Shown here piece after piece: positions 57,450 to 64,000 of a DNA stretch of 64,000 nt. Positions within the stretch are counted from its first letter, which is position 1. Each line of letters opens with the position of its first letter. This DNA is from Blastococcus haudaquaticus (GTDB lineage Bacteria > Actinomycetota > Actinomycetes > Mycobacteriales > Geodermatophilaceae), in assembly GCF_900230285.1 (NCBI RefSeq), contig NZ_OCNK01000006.1, forward strand, positions 1 through 64,000, written 5' to 3'. Position numbers and translations under genes: made by a program. The notes beneath the pieces are model-generated. The model did not search any database. It saw nothing but the letters and a program-made list of their open reading frames with translations, and was not told the DNA's origin.

Positions 57450-58643
57450 ATGTTGCGCTGGCTGACCGCAGGTGAATCGCACGGTCAGCAGCTCACCGCG
57501 ATCCTGGAGGGCCTGCCCGCCGGCGTGCAGGTGCAGACCACCGACCTGGACCTGCAGCTCGCCCGCCGCCGGCTGGGCCACGGCCGTGGCGCCCGGATGT
57601 CCTTCGAGCAGGACGAGGTCACCCTCACCGGTGGGGTCCGCCACGGCCGGACGCAGGGCGGCCCGATCGCCGTCCAGGTCGGCAACACGGAGTGGCCCAA
57701 GTGGTCGACGGTCATGGCCGCCGACCCGGTCGACCCGGAGGTGCTGGCCGGTCAGGCCCGCAACGCGCCCCTGACCCGGCCGCGACCGGGGCACGCCGAC
57801 CTGGCCGGCATGCAGAAGTACGGGTTCGACGACGCCCGGCCGGTGCTCGAGCGGGCCAGCGCGCGGGAGACCGCGGCCCGGGTGGCGCTCGGCGCGATCG
57901 CCCAGGCGTTCCTGCGTCAGGTCCTCGACGTCGACGTGGTCAGCCACGTGGTGGCCATCGGCCCGGTGGTCGTGCCCGACGGCGTGCTGCCCGGCCCGCA
58001 CGACAACGCGCGCATCGACGAGGACCCGGTCCGCTGCGCCGACCCGGCGACCAGCGCGCGCATGGTCGCCGAGATCGACGACGTCCGGAAGAACGGCGAC
58101 ACCCTCGGCGGCGTGGTCGAGGTGGTCGTCCACGGACTGCCGCCGGGCCTGGGCAGCCACGTGCACTGGGACCGCCGGCTCGACTCGCGGCTGGCCGGCG
58201 CGCTCATGGGCGTGCAGTCGGTCAAGGCGGTCGAGGTCGGCGACGGGCTGGAGACCGCCCGGCGCCGCGGCTCGGTGGCCCACGACGAGATCGAGCTGGC
58301 GGACTCGGTCGAGGGGAAGGCGAGCGTGCAGCGGCTCACCGACCGCGCCGGCGGCATCGAGGGCGGCATGACCAACGGCGAGGCACTGCGCGTGCGCGCC
58401 GCCATGAAGCCCATCTCGACCGTCCCGCGCGCCCTGGCCACGGTCGACACGACCACGCTGGAGCCGGCCGTGGCCATCAACCAGCGCAGCGACGCCTGCG
58501 CCGTCCCCCGGGGCAGCGTGGTGATGGAGGCGATGGTGGCCCTGGTGCTGGCCGACGCCGTCCTGGAGAAGTTCGGCGGCGACTCGGTCGCCGAGACCCG
58601 CCGCAACGTGCAGACCTACCTCGACGCCCTGCCGATCCGATGA
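57450..58643 (+). CDS. aroC: Chorismate synthase
   Basis: FMN-dependent last step of the shikimate pathway (EPSP to chorismate); 397 residues. The start [20 protein letters not shown] holds the first signature (G-E-S-H-G). [40 protein letters not shown] and the third signature [20 protein letters not shown], with [13 protein letters not shown], follow. The aroK ATG overlaps its stop, starting an aroC-aroK-aroB-aroQ-pepQ-efp-nusB run. Confidence 0.97.
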   Translation: MLRWLTAGESHGQQLTAILEGLPAGVQVQTTDLDLQLARRRLGHGRGARMSFEQDEVTLTGGVRHGRTQGGPIAVQVGNTEWPKWSTVMAADPVDPEVLAGQARNAPLTRPRPGHADLAGMQKYGFDDARPVLERASARETAARVALGAIAQAFLRQVLDVDVVSHVVAIGPVVVPDGVLPGPHDNARIDEDPVRCADPATSARMVAEIDDVRKNGDTLGGVVEVVVHGLPPGLGSHVHWDRRLDSRLAGALMGVQSVKAVEVGDGLETARRRGSVAHDEIELADSVEGKASVQRLTDRAGGIEGGMTNGEALRVRAAMKPISTVPRALATVDTTTLEPAVAINQRSDACAVPRGSVVMEAMVALVLADAVLEKFGGDSVAETRRNVQTYLDALPIR

Positions 58644-59176
58644 GCCGCCCGCTGCTCGTGCTGGTCGGGCCACCCGCGTCCGGGAAGACGACCGTCGGCA
58701 CGGCGCTGGCCGACGCGCTCGGCACCGGCTTCCGGGACACCGACCACGACATCGAGTCCGCGACCGGTTCCCCCGTCGCGGACCTGTTCGTCAGCCAGGG
58801 CGAGCCGTACTTCCGGGCGCTGGAGGAGGAGGCGGTCGCCGCCGGGCTGGCGCAGCACGACGGCGTGCTCGCCCTCGGTGGGGGAGCGGTCACCAGCGCG
58901 GCCACGCGCGAGCTCCTCGTCTCGTACGGGCGGGACGGCGGGACCGTGGTGTGGCTGGACGTCGACCTGCCGTCGGCGGCCAAGCGCGTGGGGCTCTCCC
59001 GGGACCGGCCCATCCTCGGGGTGAACCCACGGGCGATGCTGCGGCACATGCTCGAGACGCGCGCCCCGCTCTACGGCGAGGTGGCGACGCTGACCGTGCA
59101 GACCGGAGGCCGCGTGCCCGAGGACGTCGTCGCCGAGATCGTCGCCGGGCTGTCCCCCGCCGGGACCGGTCGATGA
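58640..59176 (+). CDS. aroK: Shikimate kinase
   Basis: Phosphorylates shikimate with ATP; 178 residues. The P-loop GPPASGKT lies at 10-17, [20 protein letters not shown] carries the shikimate-binding Asp, ALGGGAVTS is the Walker B-like GGG motif, and RDRPILG follows in the lid. In E. coli the P-loop is GxxGxGKS; the variant PPASGKT (Pro/Ala) is common in actinobacteria. Starts and stops overlap with aroC and aroB. Confidence 0.94.
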   Translation: MSRPLLVLVGPPASGKTTVGTALADALGTGFRDTDHDIESATGSPVADLFVSQGEPYFRALEEEAVAAGLAQHDGVLALGGGAVTSAATRELLVSYGRDGGTVVWLDVDLPSAAKRVGLSRDRPILGVNPRAMLRHMLETRAPLYGEVATLTVQTGGRVPEDVVAEIVAGLSPAGTGR

Positions 59177-60222
59177 GGCGGGTCACGGTCCCGGGGGAGA
59201 AGCCCTACGACGTCGTCATCGGGGCCGGTGCCCAGAGCGAACTGGGCCTCGTCCTGGCCGGGACGGCGAAGGCCGCGGTCGTGCACACCCCGCCGCTGGC
59301 GGCCCTCGCCGGCGCCGCGGTGGAGACGCTGCAGACCGCGGGCGTGGCGGCGGAGGCCGTCGTCGTGCCCGACGGCGAGGCGGCGAAGACGGCCGAGGTG
59401 GCCGCCGGGCTCTGGGAGCAGTTCGGCCGTCTGGGCATGACCCGCTCCGACGCGGTCGTCGGCCTCGGCGGGGGAGCGGTCACCGACCTGGCCGGCTTCG
59501 CGGCGGCCACCTGGACGCGGGGCGTACGCGTGGTGCAGGTCCCCACGAGCCTCCTCGGCATGGTCGACGCCGCCGTCGGCGGCAAGACGGGGATCAACAC
59601 CCGCGCGGGCAAGAACCTGGTCGGCGCGTTCCACCCGCCGACGGCCGTGCTCGCCGACACCGACGTCCTCGCCGGCCTCCCGGACGCGGAGTTCCGGTCG
59701 GGGCTGGCCGAGGTGGTCAAATGCGGCTTCATCGCCGACGGCGCCATCCTCGACCTGCTCGACCGGGACCCGGCCGGCCGTCGCGACACGGCGGAGCTGA
59801 TCGAACGCGCGGTGCGGGTCAAGGCCGAGGCGGTGGGGGAGGACCTCTACGACACCGGCCGGCGGGAGTTCCTCAACTACGGCCACACGCTGGGTCATGC
59901 GATCGAGCGGGTGGAGGACTTCGGCTGGCGGCACGGCGAGGCGGTCGCCGTCGGCCTCGTCTTCGCCGCGGAGCTCGCCGGCCAGGCGGGCCTGCTGAGC
60001 CGGGCGGAGGTCGACCGGCACCGCGCGCTCGTCGACGCGATGGGCCTGCCCACCCGGTACGCCGGTGACTGGGCCACGATCCAATCGGTGATGCGGGTGG
60101 ACAAGAAGGCCCGCGGCGCGTCCCTGCGGTTCGTCGTGCTCGACGGGATGGGCAGCCCCGCGATCCTGACCGACCCCGACCAGGCGTGGCTCGACGCCGC
60201 CTGGGATGCCGTCGCAGCGTGA
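59173..60222 (+). CDS. aroB: 3-dehydroquinate synthase
   Basis: NAD- and metal-dependent cyclisation of DAHP; 349 residues. It has [54 protein letters not shown] (metal and catalytic Glu/Lys) and the histidine ligands in [15 protein letters not shown] and [11 protein letters not shown]. The ATG overlaps the aroK stop. The length and motifs are complete. Confidence 0.96.
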   Translation: MRRVTVPGEKPYDVVIGAGAQSELGLVLAGTAKAAVVHTPPLAALAGAAVETLQTAGVAAEAVVVPDGEAAKTAEVAAGLWEQFGRLGMTRSDAVVGLGGGAVTDLAGFAAATWTRGVRVVQVPTSLLGMVDAAVGGKTGINTRAGKNLVGAFHPPTAVLADTDVLAGLPDAEFRSGLAEVVKCGFIADGAILDLLDRDPAGRRDTAELIERAVRVKAEAVGEDLYDTGRREFLNYGHTLGHAIERVEDFGWRHGEAVAVGLVFAAELAGQAGLLSRAEVDRHRALVDAMGLPTRYAGDWATIQSVMRVDKKARGASLRFVVLDGMGSPAILTDPDQAWLDAAWDAVAA

Positions 60223-60262
60223 TCCACCCGCCCCGCCACCAGCCCAGACAAGGAATCCCCGC

Positions 60263-60697
60263 ATGACGATCCAGGTCCTCAACGGCCCGAACCTCGGGCG
60301 GCTCGGTCTCCGCGAGCCGGCCAAGTACGGGACGACCACCTACGCCGAGCTGGTCGAGCTCGTCGAGTCCACCGGCCGCGAGATGGGCGTGGAGGTGAGG
60401 GTCCGCCAGACCGACGACGAGGGCGAGATGCTGCGCTGGATCCATGCGGCGTCCGACGCCGGCGACCCGGTGCTGATCAACCCCGCCGGCTGGTCGCACA
60501 CCTCGGTGGCGCTGCGCGACGCCCTCGCCGCGTTGAACGCCCCGCTGGTGGAGGTGCACATCACCAACATCCACGCCCGCGAGGAGTTCCGGCACCACTC
60601 CTACGTCTCCGGGGTGGCCGACGGTGTCATCGCCGGGCTCGGGGTGAGCGGCTACATCCTGGCGCTCGGCTGGCTGGCGCAGCAGGGCGTCCAGTGA
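60263..60697 (+). CDS. aroQ: Type II 3-dehydroquinate dehydratase
   Basis: Dehydrates 3-dehydroquinate to 3-dehydroshikimate; a small (144-residue) dodecameric type. It has [19 protein letters not shown] (active-site loop with Arg and Tyr), [17 protein letters not shown] and [20 protein letters not shown] with the catalytic His. The loop reads [10 protein letters not shown] rather than the frequent NLNLLGTREP. An AGGA motif precedes the ATG. The stop overlaps the pepQ GTG. Confidence 0.95.
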   Translation: MTIQVLNGPNLGRLGLREPAKYGTTTYAELVELVESTGREMGVEVRVRQTDDEGEMLRWIHAASDAGDPVLINPAGWSHTSVALRDALAALNAPLVEVHITNIHAREEFRHHSYVSGVADGVIAGLGVSGYILALGWLAQQGVQ

Positions 60698-61818
60698 GTC
60701 GGACGATGGATGCAGTGAGCCGTGCGGCTGACCGTCGGGACGCGCTGCGGCGGGTCGCCGGCGAGCGTGGGCTCGACGCAGTCCTGATCACCAACCTGCT
60801 CAACGTCCGCTACCTCACCGGCTTCACCGGCTCCAACGGCGTGCTGCTCGTGCGCGCCGACGGGGCCGACCTGTTCGGCACCGACGGCCGGTACACCACG
60901 CAGGCGGGAGCACAGGTGCCCGACGTCGAGGTCCTGGTCGACCGCGCCACCGTCTCGGGGATCGCCCGCGAGGCGGTGCGCCGGGGTGCGGGGCGGCTGG
61001 GATACGAGTCCCACGACCTGACCGTCGACGGCCTCGCCCAGTTGGAGAAGCTGCTGGCCGACGCCTCCGACGGCGGCACGGTGCCCGAGCTGGCCTCGGT
61101 CCGCCGCGCCGTCGAGGCCCAGCGGGCGATCAAGGACGACGAGGAGATCGAGTCGCTGCGCCGGGCCTGCGCGGTGGCCGACCAGGCCCTGGCCGAACTG
61201 GCCGCCGAGGGCGCGCTGCGGCCGGGGCGTACCGAGCTCGAGGTCGGCCGCGAGCTCGACGCCCGGATGCTGTTCCTGGGTGCCGAGGCGCCGTCGTTCG
61301 AGACCATCGTGGCCGCGGGCGCCAACTCGGCCATCCCGCACCACCGTCCCGACGCCACCGTGCTGCGCGACGGGGACTTCCTCAAGCTCGACTTCGGCGC
61401 CACCGTGGACGGGTACCACTCGGACATGACGCGGACCGTCGTCCTGGGGCACGCGGCCGACTGGCAGCGGGAGATCTTCGAGCTCGTGGCGGCATCCCAG
61501 GCGGCCGGGAGGGCGGCCCTGGCGGTCGGTGCCGACGTGGTCGCGGTCGACGCAGCGTCCCGTGACGTGATCGTCGAGGCCGGCCACGGCGAGCACTTCT
61601 CCCACGGGCTGGGACACGGTGTGGGGCTGGAGATCCACGAGGCGCCGGGCATCGGGCCGCTCGGCGCGGGTACTCTGGCCGCCGGCATGGCCGTCACCGT
61701 GGAGCCGGGCGTCTACCTGCCCGGCCACGGCGGTGTCCGGATCGAGGACACCCTGGTCGTCACGGACGACGAGCCCGAGTTGTTGACCCTCACGAGCAAG
61801 GAACTGCTGGTCCTCTGA
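60694..61818 (+). CDS. pepQ: M24 family Xaa-Pro peptidase
   Basis: A 374-residue pita-bread-fold metallopeptidase. An N-terminal creatinase-like domain ([20 protein letters not shown]) is followed by a catalytic domain with [20 protein letters not shown] (two Asp ligands), [18 protein letters not shown] (His), [13 protein letters not shown] (Glu) and [11 protein letters not shown] (Glu). All five metal ligands are visible. It probably cleaves Xaa-Pro peptide bonds. The efp ATG overlaps its stop (TGATG), a conserved pepQ-efp order. Confidence 0.93.
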   Translation: MSRTMDAVSRAADRRDALRRVAGERGLDAVLITNLLNVRYLTGFTGSNGVLLVRADGADLFGTDGRYTTQAGAQVPDVEVLVDRATVSGIAREAVRRGAGRLGYESHDLTVDGLAQLEKLLADASDGGTVPELASVRRAVEAQRAIKDDEEIESLRRACAVADQALAELAAEGALRPGRTELEVGRELDARMLFLGAEAPSFETIVAAGANSAIPHHRPDATVLRDGDFLKLDFGATVDGYHSDMTRTVVLGHAADWQREIFELVAASQAAGRAALAVGADVVAVDAASRDVIVEAGHGEHFSHGLGHGVGLEIHEAPGIGPLGAGTLAAGMAVTVEPGVYLPGHGGVRIEDTLVVTDDEPELLTLTSKELLVL

Positions 61819-62378
61819 TGGCTACCACCAACGATCTCAAGAACGGCATCGTCCTGAAGCTGGACGGGCAGCTGTGGACCGTCACCGACTTCCAGCACGT
61901 GAAGCCGGGCAAGGGTGGGGCCTTCGTGCGCACCACGCTGAAGAACGTCCTGTCGGGCAAGGTCGTCGACAAGACGTTCAACGCCGGCCTCAAGGTCGAG
62001 ACGGCCAACGTGGACAAGCGTTCGATGACCTACCTGTACAAGGACGGCAACGACTTCGTCTTCATGGACGGCGACACGTTCGACCAGATCCACGTGCCGG
62101 CCGAGACCGTCGGCGAGGGTGCGGACTACCTCCTGGAGAACACCGAGGCCACCGTCGCCGTGAACGAGGGCATCCCGCTCTACGTCGAGCTCCCGGTGAC
62201 CATGGAGCTCGTCGTCGAGCACACCGACCCGGGCCTGCAGGGCGACCGCTCCACCGGCGGCACGAAGCCCGCGACGCTGGAGACCGGCGCGCAGATCCAG
62301 GTCCCGCTCTTCATCACCACCGGCGAGAAGCTGAAGGTCGACACCCGCGACGGCCGGTACCTCGGCCGCGTCAACTGA
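61818..62378 (+). CDS. efp: Translation elongation factor P
   Basis: Relieves ribosome stalling at polyproline; 186 residues in three beta-barrel domains. It starts [20 protein letters not shown], the tip loop is [11 protein letters not shown] with K32, and the domain III signature ends [14 protein letters not shown]. No EpmA/EpmC-type modification genes are in the window, as is usual for actinobacteria, where K32 is often unmodified and flanked by Pro. It is coupled to pepQ, and nusB follows after 17 nt. Confidence 0.97.
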   Translation: MATTNDLKNGIVLKLDGQLWTVTDFQHVKPGKGGAFVRTTLKNVLSGKVVDKTFNAGLKVETANVDKRSMTYLYKDGNDFVFMDGDTFDQIHVPAETVGEGADYLLENTEATVAVNEGIPLYVELPVTMELVVEHTDPGLQGDRSTGGTKPATLETGAQIQVPLFITTGEKLKVDTRDGRYLGRVN

Positions 62379-62395
62379 AGTCCGGGTAACCGCAC

Positions 62396-62803
62396 ATGGC
62401 CGCCCGCTCCAAGGCGCGCAAGCGCGCCGTCGACGTCCTCTACGAGGCGGAGGTCCGCGGTAGCGACCGGCTGGCGATGCTCCGCGACCGGATCGAGACG
62501 GGGAACCCGCCGGTGCCCGAGCACACGATCCGGCTGGTCGAGGGCGTCGCCGAACATGCGGGTCGCATCGACGCGCTGATCGAGGCGCACGCGTCCAACT
62601 GGCAGCTCGACCGGCTGCCCGACGTCGACCGCGCGATCCTCCGCATGGCGGTGTTCGAGCTGCTCTGGGCCGACGACGTCCCGGACGTCGTGGTCATCGA
62701 CGAGGCGGTGGAGCTGGCGAAGACGCTGTCCACCGACGACTCACCGGCCTACGTCAACGGCGTCCTGGGCGCGATCCTGGCCGCAGAGGTCCCCACCGCC
62801 TGA
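62396..62803 (+). CDS. nusB: Transcription antitermination factor NusB
   Basis: An all-helical protein binding boxA RNA with S10 for rRNA operon antitermination; 135 residues. It has AARSKARKRAVDVLYEAEVR, RIDALIEAHASNWQLDRLPD and VDRAILRMAVFELLW, with the conserved VIDEAVELAKTLSTDDSPAY close to the end, then VNGVLGAIL. ATG 62396. It is the last gene of the aro-efp unit; a hairpin covers its stop. Confidence 0.96.
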   Translation: MAARSKARKRAVDVLYEAEVRGSDRLAMLRDRIETGNPPVPEHTIRLVEGVAEHAGRIDALIEAHASNWQLDRLPDVDRAILRMAVFELLWADDVPDVVVIDEAVELAKTLSTDDSPAYVNGVLGAILAAEVPTA

Positions 62804-62826
62804 CCCGGGTCACGGTGCCGGTCAGG
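62799..62826. terminator. Hairpin across the convergent nusB and lipoprotein stops
   Basis: CCTGACC (62799-62805) pairs with GGTCAGG (62820-62826) around a 14-nt loop and spans both stop codons. The stem is short and has no T-run, so activity is uncertain. Confidence 0.3.
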
Positions 62827-63286
62827 CGCGTGTGGCGGTGAACTCCACCAGGTCGGTCGTGACCTTCGTGCAGTGCAGCCGCAGTCCCCCGGTCGACACA
62901 GTCACGCCGTCGGTGCAGGGGAAGGTCTCGCGTCCCACCCGTAAGGTCGCCTGGCCGTCGCGGATGTGGTCGAGCGAGATGGTCGTCCCGAGGACCTGCA
63001 CGAGCGAGCCGGTCCCCCCGAGCGTGACAGAGCACGAGTTCCCGGAGCAGGACAACACGGCCACGCTGCCGGAGACGGTTCGGCCCGGCTGACCTGGCTG
63101 CCCGGGGGCACCGGGAGAACCGGACGCGCCGGCCGACCCGGGCGCACCCGGAGAGCCGGGCTGGCCGGAAGCACCGGCTGCGCTGCTGGAACTGCTGTAA
63201 CCCGAGGGGCTCCAGCACGCCGTCAGCAGGCCGAGCAACAGCACTGGGAGCAGGACCCGCGAGGAGAACTGACCGCGCCGGTTCAC
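62822..63286 (-). CDS. Collagen-like lipoprotein
   Basis: A 154-residue surface lipoprotein. A signal peptide with LLTAC (Cys24) is followed by a Ser-rich spacer, then uninterrupted Gly-X-Y triplets from G38 to about residue 70 (GASGQPGSPGAPGSAG and on), 11 triplets with Pro often in third position. A C-terminal domain of about 80 residues has three cysteines after the repeat (two in SCSGNSC) and an ending DLVEFTATRA. The repeat could form a short triple helix. Function is unknown. The LuxR-type gene lies 7 bp upstream in the same direction. Confidence 0.72.
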   Translation of the reverse strand: MNRRGQFSSRVLLPVLLLGLLTACWSPSGYSSSSSAAGASGQPGSPGAPGSAGASGSPGAPGQPGQPGRTVSGSVAVLSCSGNSCSVTLGGTGSLVQVLGTTISLDHIRDGQATLRVGRETFPCTDGVTVSTGGLRLHCTKVTTDLVEFTATRA

Positions 63287-63293
63287 GACCGGA

Positions 63294-64000
63294 TCACCAG
63301 GGTCCGTCCGCGGCGAGCGCCGTCTCGAGGGCAGCCCGGCTGTTGATGCCGAGCTTGTCGTACACGTGCGCCAGGTGGGTCTCCACCGTGCGGACGGACA
63401 AAACGAGCCGCTCCGCGATCGCGTGGTTGCTGAGGCCCTCAGCGGCCCACGCGGCGATCTGCTGCTCGCGGCGGGACAGCGCGTACGGGCTGAGTCGCGA
63501 GAGGGCGGGCGTCGTCAGGCCGCCGGCGGCTCGTGCGAGGCCGACCGCCAGTGCGCCGGAGGCAGCCGCACGGCGACGGTGGCCCGCGGCCCGGTGCGCT
63601 GCTGCGGCCTGCGCCGCGGCGTCCGCGGCCAGGACGCGCAGGCCGCGCAGTCGGAACTCTGCCGCGACGTCGTCGAGCTGCTCGCCGAGCCCACGGACGG
63701 CAGCGTCCGCCTGAGCCGCGAGCAGACCGGCGAACGTCCCTCCGATGTCCGTGGCGACCTCGCGGAGTCGTCCGGCGACGGTGCCGACGCGGCCGAGTCG
63801 AGCAGCTGTGTGCAGGCTGCGTCCCTCCAGCGCGAGCTGTCCCGCTTCTCCGGCCGTGAGAGCGGCACTCAATGCCAGCCGGCCCGCCTCCCGCTCGCGC
63901 CCGGCGGTTGCCGCCGTCCATGCCTGCGCAAGCAGCAATTCCGCGTCGAAGCAGCGCACTGCACGGTCGCTCGGCACGCCCAGCAGGATGGCCTCTGCCG
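63294..64000 (-). CDS. LuxR-family transcriptional regulator, C-terminal part (cut by the window edge)
   Basis: The frame is open to the window end (residues AEAILLG before the first in-window GTG at 63977), so the protein probably extends beyond 64000. The visible part has an Ala-rich helical region like the TPR-type arm of large LAL/LuxR regulators. The HTH is complete: [40 protein letters not shown] and [10 protein letters not shown]. It probably activates genes in response to an unknown signal. The collagen-like lipoprotein gene starts 7 bp after its stop and may be cotranscribed. Confidence 0.82.
   Translation of the reverse strand, partial: AEAILLGVPSDRAVRCFDAELLLAQAWTAATAGREREAGRLALSAALTAGEAGQLALEGRSLHTAARLGRVGTVAGRLREVATDIGGTFAGLLAAQADAAVRGLGEQLDDVAAEFRLRGLRVLAADAAAQAAAAHRAAGHRRRAAASGALAVGLARAAGGLTTPALSRLSPYALSRREQQIAAWAAEGLSNHAIAERLVLSVRTVETHLAHVYDKLGINSRAALETALAADGPW

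Noticed and set aside
62966-63200. CRISPR-like or tandem repeat array
   Set aside because: The periodicity is the 9-base pattern of Gly-X-Y codons in the collagen-like gene, not spaced identical repeats.

Overview
The window is a continuous, very GC-rich, gene-dense stretch of a filamentous-type actinobacterial chromosome. GTG starts are frequent, 4-nt ATGA/GTGA stop-start overlaps are common, and there is an SsgB-type sporulation/division protein, a phosphatidylinositol mannoside module and an ECF sigma/RskA pair. Gene order (polA-rpsA-coaE; thrS-HIT-pgsA-acyltransferase-pimA; pdxS-pdxT-yebC-ruvCAB-yajC-secDF-apt-relA-PPIase-MBL-hisS-aspS; alaS-ruvX-mltG-aroE-aroCKBQ-pepQ-efp-nusB) follows the conserved order known from Mycobacterium and relatives. 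The DUF222/HNH tail, DUF559 gene and other details suggest Geodermatophilaceae (Blastococcus/Geodermatophilus/Modestobacter); the family assignment is inference.

Layout. 1-5.8 kb: the 3' end of an HNH/DUF222 gene, a branched-chain amino acid type ABC transporter (livF-G-M-H, minus strand; LivH carries an extracellular domain), a GNAT acetyltransferase and a PaaI-like thioesterase. 5.8-14.5 kb: polA, then a compositionally odd insert with a TIR-domain protein, a methyltransferase, rpsA, a small unknown gene and coaE. 14.5-17.7 kb: three minus-strand tRNAs (Val, Cys, Gly), ssgB, an ECF sigma/anti-sigma pair, a PGPGW membrane protein and a second tRNA-Val. 17.7-20.7 kb: a multicopper oxidase with a cupredoxin-like lipoprotein, and a MOSC protein. 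20.7-26.7 kb: thrS and the PI/PIM lipid operon. 26.8-36.7 kb: PLP synthase, YebC, RuvABC, Sec accessory proteins and apt. 36.8-45.4 kb: relA, cyclophilin, metallo-hydrolase, hisS, an aldo/keto reductase and aspS. 45.4-48.5 kb: an aminotransferase, a DUF559 endonuclease-like gene bracketed by two copies of a 72-bp hairpin element, and another aldo/keto reductase. 48.5-62.8 kb: rarA, alaS, ruvX, mltG, the aro cluster with a prepilin peptidase, pepQ, efp and nusB. 62.8-64 kb: a collagen-like lipoprotein and a LuxR-type regulator cut by the window edge.

Most genes are housekeeping: translation (rpsA, four aminoacyl-tRNA synthetases, efp, tRNAs), DNA repair (polA, ruvABC, rarA), protein export, envelope lipids, the shikimate pathway and (p)ppGpp signalling. 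The points worth a second look are the TIR gene and its decayed neighbour, the repeat-flanked DUF559 gene, a small element inserted after relA with a 13-bp direct repeat, five genes whose stop codon doubles as the first half of a TANNNT promoter hexamer for the next gene, the LivH fusion, the paired copper proteins, a RuvX with an 88-residue N-terminal extension and the collagen-like lipoprotein. No stretch longer than 300 bases lacks a gene, and no CRISPR array, rRNA, origin or complete insertion sequence was seen.
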